From an uncultured Caulobacter sp. (lineage in GTDB: Bacteria > Pseudomonadota > Alphaproteobacteria > Caulobacterales > Caulobacteraceae): DNA of 64,000 nucleotides. Each line of letters opens with the position of its first letter. Position 1 is the first letter of the stretch. Positions 25,299 to 36,838 of this stretch are shown here, piece by piece. The stretch covers positions 13,257-77,256 of the forward strand of contig CALALX010000088.1 of NCBI GenBank assembly GCA_937925635.1, written 5' to 3'. The notes beneath the pieces are model-generated. The model was not told the DNA's origin and searched no databases. It saw nothing but the letters and a program-made list of their open reading frames with translations. The position numbers and the translations under genes are program-made.

Positions 25299-27527
25299 AT
25301 GGCCGCGAAGATCGGACGCACGGTCGCCGAGTCGACGCCCTGGTGGCCGGCGCCGCCGCGCCCCCCCAAGGGTGCGCCCAACATCCTGGTCATCCTGTTC
25401 GATGACGTCGGCTTTTCGGACTTCGGCTGCTACGGCTCACCGATCAGCACGCCGACCATCGACGCCCTGGCGGGCCAGGGCCTGCGCTACACCGGCTTCC
25501 ACACCACGGCGATGTGCTCGACCACCCGGGCGGCGCTGCTGACCGGCCGCAACCACCACAGCGTCGGCGTCGGCTGCCTGGCCAACTTCGACAGCGGCTA
25601 TCCAGGTTATCGCGGCAAGATCGCCAGGGAGGCCGGCATCCTGCCGGAGATGCTCCGACCGCACGGCTACCGGAACTACATGCTGGGCAAGTGGCATGTG
25701 ACGCCGCTGACCGAGAGCGGCGCGACCGGACCGTTCGACGGTTGGCCGCTCGGCCGGGGGTTCGACCGCTTCTACGGCTTCCTGGACGCCGAGACCGACC
25801 AGTATGCTCCCGAGTTGGTGCGCGACAACACGCCGGTCGAGGCGCCGGGCTCGTACGAGACCGGCTATCATCTGACCGCCGACCTCGTCGACCAGGCCAT
25901 CCGCTACATCGCCGACCATACCGCCGACGCACCGGACAAGCCGTGGCTGACCTGGCTGGCGCTGGGCGCCTGCCATGCGCCGCATCAGGCGCCGCGCGAC
26001 CTGATCATGAAATACGACGCGGTGTTCAGGGACGGCTGGGACGTCGAGCGCGACTGCCGGCTGGCCAAGCAGAAGGCCATGGGCGTCGTGCCGGCGGACA
26101 CCGCCATGCCGCCGCGCAATGATCATGTGCGAGCATGGGAGGAACACTCCGCCGACGAGCGTCGCGTCTTCACGCGGCTGCAGGCGGCCTTCGCCGCCAT
26201 GCTCGAGCACGCCGACCAGCACCTTGCCCGCCTGATCGGCTTCCTGGAGACGGCCGGCCTAAAGGACGACACGCTGATCCTGGTCCTGTCCGACAACGGC
26301 GCCAGCCAGGAGGGCGGGCCGCTGGGCATGGTCAACGCCATGGGCCCCTACAACGGCAAGCCCGAACCGATGGCCGAGAAGCTGGCTCGCCTGGACGCCA
26401 TCGGCGGGCCGGACACCCATTCCAACTTCCCGCTCGGCTGGGCTATGGCGTCCAACACCCCGCTGCGGCGCTACAAGCAGAACACCCATGGCGGCGGCAT
26501 CCGCGATCCGCTGGTGATGAGCTGGCCGCGCGGCATCGCGGCCCGGGGCGAGACGCGCGACCAGTTCTGCCACGCCAGCGACGTGGTCCCCACACTGCTG
26601 GATCTGCTCGGCCTGACGCCGCCGGAGGCCATCGCCGGCGTGCCGCAGATGCCGCTGGAGGGAACCAGCTTCGCCGCCACGCTGCCTGATCCGGTCGCGC
26701 CGTCGAAGGCCAAGGCCCAGTACTTCGAGATGTTCGGCCATCGGGGTCTGGTCCACGACGGCTGGAAAGCGGTGGCCTACCACCCGCCCGGCCGGCCGTT
26801 CGACGACGACGTCTGGGAACTCTACCACCTGGCCGAGGATTTCTCGGAGAGCCGGGACCTTGCCGCGGTCCACCCGGAGAAGCTGAAGGCCCTGATAGCG
26901 GAGTGGTGGCGGCAGGCCGAGGCCAGCCAGGTCCTGCCGCTCGACGACCGCTTCGGCCCGCGCTTCGCCGAGAACGCCAAACGCTTCCACGGGCCGCGCA
27001 ACCGCTTCGTCTTCCACCGGGGCATGGGCCATGTCCCGACCGACGTGGCGCCGGACGTGCGCAGCCGCAGCTACCGGATCGAGGCGGACGTCCGCATCGA
27101 AGCGGGCGACGAGGGCGTGCTGATCGCCCATGGCGACATGACCAGCGGCTATTCCCTGTATCTGCGCGACGGGCGGCTGGTGCACGACATGAATGTCGGC
27201 GGGACCCATGCGGTGGTGGTCAGCGATCGGCCCGTGCCGCCTGGCCACCACTGGCTCGGCGTCGCGGTGCGCCCCGGGCCGGAGGGCCGGCGGATCGTGC
27301 TGCTGATCGACGGCAAGCCGGCCGGCGAGATGACCACGCCGCTGGGCTTCCACACCCTGATCAGCTGGTCGGGTCTCGACATCGGCCTGGATCGCGGCAG
27401 CCCGGTCGGCGACTACACGGCGCCGTTCGCCTTCACCGGCCTGCTGCGCAAGGTCGAGGTTCGCATGGACGACAACCAGTCGCTGGATGGCGAAAAGGTC
27501 GGCGAGGCGGAGATGGCGCGGCAGTAG
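25299..27527 (+). CDS. Arylsulfatase-type sulfatase
   Basis: The product is a 742-residue enzyme of the alkaline-phosphatase superfamily that hydrolyses sulfate esters. The N-terminal metal site is NILVILFDDVGFSDFGCYG, and NYMLGKWHV and LVLSDNGASQEGG are further core motifs. The formylglycine motif is C73-S-T-T-R77 followed by AALLTGRNHHS; the usual Pro at the third position is Thr. The C-terminal ~150 residues (RIEADVRIEAGDEGVLIAHGD...) form a jelly-roll-like domain found in long sulfatases. No signal peptide is evident, suggesting cytoplasmic action. A strong GGAAGGAAG site precedes the ATG. No dedicated maturase is nearby. Confidence 0.92.
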   Translation: MAAKIGRTVAESTPWWPAPPRPPKGAPNILVILFDDVGFSDFGCYGSPISTPTIDALAGQGLRYTGFHTTAMCSTTRAALLTGRNHHSVGVGCLANFDSGYPGYRGKIAREAGILPEMLRPHGYRNYMLGKWHVTPLTESGATGPFDGWPLGRGFDRFYGFLDAETDQYAPELVRDNTPVEAPGSYETGYHLTADLVDQAIRYIADHTADAPDKPWLTWLALGACHAPHQAPRDLIMKYDAVFRDGWDVERDCRLAKQKAMGVVPADTAMPPRNDHVRAWEEHSADERRVFTRLQAAFAAMLEHADQHLARLIGFLETAGLKDDTLILVLSDNGASQEGGPLGMVNAMGPYNGKPEPMAEKLARLDAIGGPDTHSNFPLGWAMASNTPLRRYKQNTHGGGIRDPLVMSWPRGIAARGETRDQFCHASDVVPTLLDLLGLTPPEAIAGVPQMPLEGTSFAATLPDPVAPSKAKAQYFEMFGHRGLVHDGWKAVAYHPPGRPFDDDVWELYHLAEDFSESRDLAAVHPEKLKALIAEWWRQAEASQVLPLDDRFGPRFAENAKRFHGPRNRFVFHRGMGHVPTDVAPDVRSRSYRIEADVRIEAGDEGVLIAHGDMTSGYSLYLRDGRLVHDMNVGGTHAVVVSDRPVPPGHHWLGVAVRPGPEGRRIVLLIDGKPAGEMTTPLGFHTLISWSGLDIGLDRGSPVGDYTAPFAFTGLLRKVEVRMDDNQSLDGEKVGEAEMARQ

Positions 27528-27563
27528 AAGTCGTGCGTGCTTCGCGACGCGGACCTGAGGGTC

Positions 27564-27622
27564 CGCTCCTCAGCATGACGACGTCTGTTGAAGCGTCTCT
27601 GAGTTCGTCATCCTGAGGAGCG
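27564..27622. repeat. REP-like inverted repeat after the sulfatase gene
   Basis: Arm 27564-27581 (CGCTCCTCAGCATGACGA) is the reverse complement of 27605-27622 with one mismatch. The GTCATCCTGAGGA core is of a kind widely dispersed in alphaproteobacterial intergenic regions. No coding signal is seen between 27528 and 27691. Confidence 0.65.
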
Positions 27623-27691
27623 AGCCTCAAGCGAGCGTCTCGAAGGACGCAAGGCCTTTACGCAACCGCGTCCCCGCGCCACCCTCCGACC

Positions 27692-28420
27692 ATGGTCACC
27701 CGCACCCTCGCCGCTTCCGCCCTCGTCCTCATCCTGGCCGCCTGTTCGCCGGGCTCCGAGCCGGCCAAATCGCCCGAGGCGCCCACCACGCCGGCGACAC
27801 CCGCCGAGCCTGCCGGCCCGCCCAACGCCGACCCGACCGCCACGGCGACGCCCGGCGGCGGCCTGCAGGGCGGCACGGACCAGTGGAAGACGGTCGCCTC
27901 GGCCGATGACCAGGATCGCGTCGCCCGCCTGGACGAGGCCTGGAAGAAGGCTCTGCGCGAGGCCAACCATGAGTTCGGCGCCCAGATCGACGCCCTCGGC
28001 ATGCTGTCGGTCCCGGACGCGGCGCTGGCCGCCCCGCCGCTGCAGCCGCCGCCCGGCAAGTACCGCTGCCGAACGGTCAAGATTGGCTCGATGGACGGCG
28101 AAGGGCTGAAGTATGTCGCCTATCCCTGGTTCACCTGCATGGTCGAGCTGACGCCCGGCGGCGACCTGATCCTGACCAAGACCACCGGCAGCCAGCGCAC
28201 CCGCGGCCTGCTCTATCCCGACAGCGACAACCCCAAGCGGCTGATCTACGTCGGCGCCCAGGCCTGGGGCGACACGGAGACCATCTTCCCCGCCTACGGC
28301 GAGAAGCCGGAACGCGACCAGGTCGGCGTCGTCGAACGCATCGGGACCGGCCGCTGGCGGATGGTCGTGCCCTGGCCGAGGCAGGAGTCTAAACTCGATA
28401 TCCTTGAGATCCGGAGCTGA
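27692..28420 (+). CDS. DUF4893-type lipoprotein
   Basis: The product is a 242-residue lipoprotein with lipobox LAAC (Cys18), then a Pro/Ala/Thr-rich linker to ~residue 65. The folded domain contains DQDRVARLDEAWKKALREA, PPPGKYRCRTVKIGS, YPWFTCMVEL and a C-terminal DQVGVVERIGTGRWRMVVPWP, matching DUF4893. Function is not known. The next gene begins five bases after its stop, so the two are likely co-transcribed. Confidence 0.8.
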   Translation: MVTRTLAASALVLILAACSPGSEPAKSPEAPTTPATPAEPAGPPNADPTATATPGGGLQGGTDQWKTVASADDQDRVARLDEAWKKALREANHEFGAQIDALGMLSVPDAALAAPPLQPPPGKYRCRTVKIGSMDGEGLKYVAYPWFTCMVELTPGGDLILTKTTGSQRTRGLLYPDSDNPKRLIYVGAQAWGDTETIFPAYGEKPERDQVGVVERIGTGRWRMVVPWPRQESKLDILEIRS

Positions 28421-28425
28421 TCGCC

Positions 28426-29175
28426 ATGCGCCTGCGCCAGATCGCCCTCGTCGGCGCCGACCTCGATCGGGCCGAGGCCGACATCCGCGCCGTGCTGGGC
28501 CTCGACTACGCCTACGACGACCCCGGCGTCGGCAAGTTCGGTCTGAAGAACGCCGTCTTTCCGATCGGCGAGACCTTCCTGGAGGTCGTATCGCCCAGGA
28601 CCGAGGGCACCACGGCGGGGCGGCTGATCGACAAGCGCGGCGGCGACGGCGGCTACATGGTCATCCTGCAGGTCCATGACATCGGCAAGGCCCGCGCGAC
28701 CATCGCCGCCGCCGGTGCGCGGGTGGTCGAGGACATCTCCCTGCCCGGCGTCGAGGCCAGCCACATCCACCCGCGCGACATCGGCGGCGCCATCGTCTCT
28801 CTGGACTGGATGGACAGCTGGGGCCGCTGGGAATGGGGCGGCCCGGGCTGGCGCGAGAAGACGCGCACCGACGTCGCCAGCCGGATCGTGGGGGCGGAGA
28901 TCCAGGCCGCCGACCCGGACGCGATGTCGGCGCGCTGGGCCGAGGTGCTCGGTCTGCCGCGCGAGGCGGCCGGCGACGGCTGGCGCATCGCGCTCGAGGA
29001 GGACGGCGAGATCCGCTTCGTGACGGCGAAGGACGGCCGGGGCGACGGCCTGAGGGCCTTCGATGTGGTGGTGAACGACCCGGCGGCGGTGCGCGCGGTC
29101 GCGGAAAGCCGCGGGCTGCTGATGGACGGCGAGGTCACGCTCTGCGGGACGGCGGTGAGGCTGGTCCGCGCGTGA
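28426..29175 (+). CDS. VOC family protein (two glyoxalase-like halves)
   Basis: The product is 249 residues. The first half begins RLRQIALVGADLDRAEADIRAVLGL and contains FPIGETFLEVVSP and GGYMVILQVHDIGKARATIAAAGARVV, the beta-alpha-beta modules of the VOC fold. The second half (~150-249) repeats the pattern more weakly (AADPDAMSARWAEVLGLP, IRFVTAKDG). Large hydrophobic VOC proteins of this type are often catabolic enzymes or ligand-binding proteins; specificity is unknown. A REP-like repeat follows. Confidence 0.8.
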   Translation: MRLRQIALVGADLDRAEADIRAVLGLDYAYDDPGVGKFGLKNAVFPIGETFLEVVSPRTEGTTAGRLIDKRGGDGGYMVILQVHDIGKARATIAAAGARVVEDISLPGVEASHIHPRDIGGAIVSLDWMDSWGRWEWGGPGWREKTRTDVASRIVGAEIQAADPDAMSARWAEVLGLPREAAGDGWRIALEEDGEIRFVTAKDGRGDGLRAFDVVVNDPAAVRAVAESRGLLMDGEVTLCGTAVRLVRA

Positions 29176-29195
29176 GCGCCGCCCACTCCCCTCCC

Positions 29196-29302
29196 CCGCT
29201 CATCCCGGCGAATGCCGGGACCCAGATCCAGGCTCAGCGCTTCGAATCCTGACCGAAGTCCGGCGCTCGCGGCTGGGTCCCGGCATTCGCCGGGATGAGC
29301 GG
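29196..29302. repeat. Perfect 30-bp inverted repeat (REP-like, family shared with 9016-9084)
   Basis: Positions 29196-29225 are the exact reverse complement of 29273-29302, with a 47-base spacer. The core CCCGGCGAATGCCGGG matches the element at 9016-9084 except for one base in each arm. It lies between the VOC gene and clpB and could fold into a long hairpin in RNA. Confidence 0.85.
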
Positions 29303-29322
29303 AGTTTCCATGGTGGCGCACC

Positions 29323-29351
29323 CTTGTGTTGCCCCAGGGCCACACCTACAT
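29323..29351 (+). promoter_or_regulatory. Possible heat-shock (RpoH) promoter of clpB
   Basis: CTTGTG (29323-29328) and CCTACAT (29345-29351) are 16 bases apart, loosely resembling alphaproteobacterial sigma-32 promoters (CTTG ... C-T-T/A-A-T). A second weak candidate is CTTGATC (29370-29376). Both are guesses guided by the gene's known regulation. Confidence 0.25.
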
Positions 29352-29413
29352 CGGTCAGGTCCGGTTGCGCTTGATCAAGGCGACCGGACGCATTCCGCCG
29401 TACCGGGGACACC

Positions 29414-32005
<2,592 letters not shown>

Positions 32006-32020
32006 AGGCCTCTGGGAGAT

Positions 32021-32082
32021 CGGTGACAGTCTGCGAATGACTGCGAGGCCTGGACCTGCTGACAATTCGCAAACTGTCACCG
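32021..32082. repeat. 18-bp inverted repeat downstream of clpB
   Basis: Arm 32021-32038 (CGGTGACAGTCTGCGAAT) pairs with 32065-32082 at 17 of 18 positions around a 26-base loop. It lies 16 bases after the clpB stop and before the converging GNAT gene. There is no T tract. It could protect the mRNA end or be a dispersed repeat. Confidence 0.7.
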
Positions 32083-32119
32083 AACCCCACCGAACCCAAC
32101 CGCGCGGCCAGCAAGGAAA

Positions 32120-32647
32120 CTAGAGCGCCTTGCCCATGCGCAGCAGCGGCACGGGAACGCCGCCGCGCGCGTCTTTGAAGGCCTCGATCACGGTATACCC
32201 GCAGGCCTCGTACAGCGGCTGGCCGCTCAGCGTTCCCGCCAGTTCCACGCGCTTGAAGCCCGCGGCTCGCGCCGCCGCCTCGCACAGGGACAAGATCAAC
32301 CGCCCGACCCCGCGGCGGGCGAAGTCCGGATGGGTGTACATCGCCCGCACCCGCGCCGCGTCCGTCGCCGGGTCCAACAGCGCCGCATCGCGCCCAGGGC
32401 TGTGATCGCCGCCATAGAGGGTCGCCCGCCGGCTCCAGCCGCCGCAGCCGGCCACCCGCCCCTCCGCCTCGACCAGGAAATAGGTCCCGTCCGCCACAAG
32501 CTGGGTGTCCAGGCCCATCAGCTTGCGGCTGGCGGTGATCTGGGCCTCGTCCAGATAGCCGCGCTGCAGCGCTCCGATGGCGGTGTCCATCAATCCGGTC
32601 AGGATCGGCAGGTCTGCGGACGTGGCGAGGCGATGGGTCAGGCTCAT
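32120..32647 (-). CDS. GNAT family N-acetyltransferase
   Basis: The product is 175 residues. The acetyl-CoA binding motif is VRAMYTHPDFARRGVGRLILSLCEAAARAAGFKRVELAGTLSGQPLYEACGY; the preceding strand is FLVEAEGRVAGCGGW. The whole protein is one GNAT domain (LATSADLPILTGLMDTAI at the N-terminus). The target amine is unknown. It is monocistronic and converges with clpB. Confidence 0.87.
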   Translation of the reverse strand: MSLTHRLATSADLPILTGLMDTAIGALQRGYLDEAQITASRKLMGLDTQLVADGTYFLVEAEGRVAGCGGWSRRATLYGGDHSPGRDAALLDPATDAARVRAMYTHPDFARRGVGRLILSLCEAAARAAGFKRVELAGTLSGQPLYEACGYTVIEAFKDARGGVPVPLLRMGKAL

Positions 32648-32792
32648 ATCCTTCTCTTACCCATCCCCTTGGCCTTTCGCGACATTTCGCCCCGGTTTCG
32701 GCGCCGATGTGCTATAGGACTCGCTTCCCGCGTGCTGGAGGCGCGCTCAGCCCCTGGCCCTCTTGCCCGGCCGGCGGCAGATCGGAGATCCG

Positions 32793-33131
32793 ATGATCGA
32801 GGAAGGCTTCGTGCGCATGTACACGCACGACTTCGCCACCCTGGCCGCCCGCGCCGAGTCCGGCGTGGACGTCGAGGCCCAGGTGCAGAAGCGTATCGTC
32901 GAGGCGCGCTCGCACGCGGCCCTGATGGACGCGCGAAAGGGCGAAGGCCACCTGCCTGCTGTGGCCGATCGTCTGGTCCATGAAGCCGCCCGTGACGACG
33001 TGCGCATGATCCGCGCCGGAGAGGACATCCCCGGCGCTCTCGCGCGTCGGCGCGAGTTCCTGCATCGCATCGTCGAGGCGCTGCGCGCCGCGCCGGCCGC
33101 GACCAAGGTCTCGATGGCGGTGCGCGCCTAG
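32793..33131 (+). CDS. Small helical protein of unknown function
   Basis: The product is 112 residues from ATG 32793, which has GGAG eight bases upstream; an earlier ATG at 32763 lacks one. The sequence (MIEEGFVRMYTHDFATLAAR..., AQVQKRIVEARSHAALMDARKG, RRREFLHRIVEALRA) is charged and predicted helical, without signal peptide or membrane segment. I do not recognise the family. Its last four bases overlap the 3' end of the converging porin gene. Confidence 0.65.
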   Translation: MIEEGFVRMYTHDFATLAARAESGVDVEAQVQKRIVEARSHAALMDARKGEGHLPAVADRLVHEAARDDVRMIRAGEDIPGALARRREFLHRIVEALRAAPAATKVSMAVRA

Positions 33132-33802
33132 AAGCTCGCCAGCAGGCCCGCGACGACGACGCCCTCGGCCCCCGGGCCGTCGGAGTCGGCGTAGGTCAGG
33201 CTGAAGTTCACCGGACCGAACGCCTTGGCGACCCCCGCCGACCAGTCGAGCTTGCCGTCCGCGAAGGCGCCGTCCTCGTGGCCGACGGACGCGTTGATGC
33301 TGACCGGCCAGGCCTCCGGCGCGTAGTCGCCGGCCAGGCTGAAGTAGCGGTTGTCCTCGTTGCCGGTGTTGTCCTGCTCGGGCACGTACTGGAAGCTGGC
33401 CGTGCCGGTGAAGGCCCCCCAGGTTTTCGAGGCCGACACCGGAATCTCCCAGTAGTCGACGTCGACGCCGTCCGGATAGGTGTAGCGGATGACGCCCACG
33501 TCCCAATCCAGGCCGCCGGCGCTGAAGGCGACCCCGGCCATCAGGTCCAGCTCGATCTCGGCGCCGGCGTAGTCGGCGATGCTTGAGCCCCAGACACCCG
33601 CGTAGACGCCGTGCGGCAGGTTCAGCGTCAGGCCGCCCTGGATCGCCGGATCCTCGTCGCTGAGCGAGTAGCCGCGATAGCGGTAGTCGGACACGACGCC
33701 GATCTCGCCCTCCAGGCTGATGGCGCTCTCGTCTTCCGCCAGCGCCTGGCCGGCGAAAGCGAGCGCCGACACGGCGGCGATGGTCAGGATGCGAAGCTTC
33801 AT
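33128..33802 (-). CDS. TorF family putative porin
   Basis: The product is a 224-residue exported protein with a Sec signal (MKLRILTIAAVSALAFAGQALA). The mature part, EISLEGEIGVVSDYRYRGYSLSD-like at its start (here SLEGEIGVVSDYRYRGYSLS), alternates polar and hydrophobic residues as in a small outer-membrane beta-barrel, and ends with aromatic Phe (GLLASF). The VSDYRYRGYS motif is typical of the TIGR02001/TorF group. The ATG at 33802 is chosen for the signal peptide. Substrate is unknown. Confidence 0.85.
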   Translation of the reverse strand: MKLRILTIAAVSALAFAGQALAEDESAISLEGEIGVVSDYRYRGYSLSDEDPAIQGGLTLNLPHGVYAGVWGSSIADYAGAEIELDLMAGVAFSAGGLDWDVGVIRYTYPDGVDVDYWEIPVSASKTWGAFTGTASFQYVPEQDNTGNEDNRYFSLAGDYAPEAWPVSINASVGHEDGAFADGKLDWSAGVAKAFGPVNFSLTYADSDGPGAEGVVVAGLLASF

Positions 33803-33945
33803 GGCGATTCCCCCTCTTTCGCGGACTGTCGCCCGCAAGGGTTAACAGGCTCAAACCGCCCCACCTGCGACAGGAGGGCGCAGGCGAGGTTCAGGAGCCA
33901 TTAGTGCCCTGCGACGAAAAGGAGGTCTCGTCTCGGAGCATCTCC

Positions 33946-35613
<1,668 letters not shown>

Positions 35614-35677
35614 GAGGACTCGACCGACCGTTCCCGACCCTGCAGGATCGCTTCCGACACCGCAGGGGGACGCGACG

Positions 35678-36787
35678 ATGTGGAACAGGGTTCTGGCCGG
35701 TCTGGGCCTGGCGACGATACTGGCCGTGGGCGGCTCGCCGGCGCTGGCCGCTGACTCTGTCGACTATGCCAGGGGCGAGAGTTGGCTCTGCCTGCCCGGC
35801 CGCGACGACCTCTGTCGGCAGCCGCTCGACGCGACGGTCGTCGCCGCCGACGGGACCCTGACGCCCGCGCCCTTCGCGCCGGCCGCCGATCCGGGCATCG
35901 ACTGCTTCTACGTCTATCCGACGGTGTCGACCGACCCGACGGGCAACAGCGACATGACCGTCGATCCGGCCGAGCGGCGGGTTGTTCAGGTGCAGTTCGC
36001 GCGCTTCACCGCCGTGTGCCGGCCGTTCGCGCCGATGTACCGGCAGATCACGACGACCGCCCTGCGCGCCTTCATGGGGGGCAAGCCGATTCCGGCGGAC
36101 CGCGAGATGGCCTATGCCGACGCCCGCGACGCCTGGAACTGGTACCTGACGCACGAGAACAAGGGTCGCGGCGTCGTCCTGATCGGCCACTCCCAGGGCG
36201 CGGGCGTGCTGCAGCGCCTGATCAAGGAGGAGATCGACGGAAAGCCCGCGCAGACGCTGATGGTCTCGGCCCTGCTCATCGGCAGCAACGTGCCGGTCGT
36301 CGACGGCCGGTTCGGCTCAGTGCCGGTGTGTCGGAGCGACAGCCAGACTGGCTGCCTGATCAGCTTTGTCTCCTTCCGCTCCGACGTCCCGCCGCCCGCC
36401 ACCACGCTGTTCGGTCGGACCCAGGACGCGGGCGCGGTGGCCGCCTGCACGAACCCGGCCGCGCTGGCCGGCGGCCAGGGCATGCTCGACGGCGTACTCA
36501 CCACGGGCCTGGCCAATCCCTGGGCGGCCGAGAAGACGGTCTCGACGCCGTTCGTGAAGGCGCCGGGCCTGCTTTCCGCCGAATGTGTCCAATCCGGGCC
36601 ATTCAGCTACCTGGCGGTGACCACCCACGCCGATCCGGCCGATGCGCGGACCGACCGCATCGGCGGCGACGTTCCGGGACCGGCCGGGCCGGACGCGAAC
36701 TGGGGCCTGCACCTGGTCGACGTCAACATCGCCCAGGGCGACCTGATCCGCATTGTCGGGACCCAGGCGAACGCCTGGACGAAGTAG
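35678..36787 (+). CDS. DUF3089 alpha/beta-hydrolase, exported
   Basis: The product is 369 residues with a Sec signal (MWNRVLAGLGLATILAVGGSPALA). The DUF3089 domain includes DCFYVYPTVSTDP, FAPMYRQIT, the nucleophile elbow GHSQGAG and a C-terminal NWGLHLVDVNIAQGDL. Several Cys residues in the exported part could form disulfides. It is likely a periplasmic or secreted esterase/lipase-like enzyme; substrate unknown. It lies 51 bases before cobT with no obvious terminator between. Confidence 0.85.
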   Translation: MWNRVLAGLGLATILAVGGSPALAADSVDYARGESWLCLPGRDDLCRQPLDATVVAADGTLTPAPFAPAADPGIDCFYVYPTVSTDPTGNSDMTVDPAERRVVQVQFARFTAVCRPFAPMYRQITTTALRAFMGGKPIPADREMAYADARDAWNWYLTHENKGRGVVLIGHSQGAGVLQRLIKEEIDGKPAQTLMVSALLIGSNVPVVDGRFGSVPVCRSDSQTGCLISFVSFRSDVPPPATTLFGRTQDAGAVAACTNPAALAGGQGMLDGVLTTGLANPWAAEKTVSTPFVKAPGLLSAECVQSGPFSYLAVTTHADPADARTDRIGGDVPGPAGPDANWGLHLVDVNIAQGDLIRIVGTQANAWTK

Positions 36788-36838
36788 TGGGCCTTTCGCT
36801 TCCATGACGCCGCGTCGGCGCGCTAGAACCGTTCCGCG

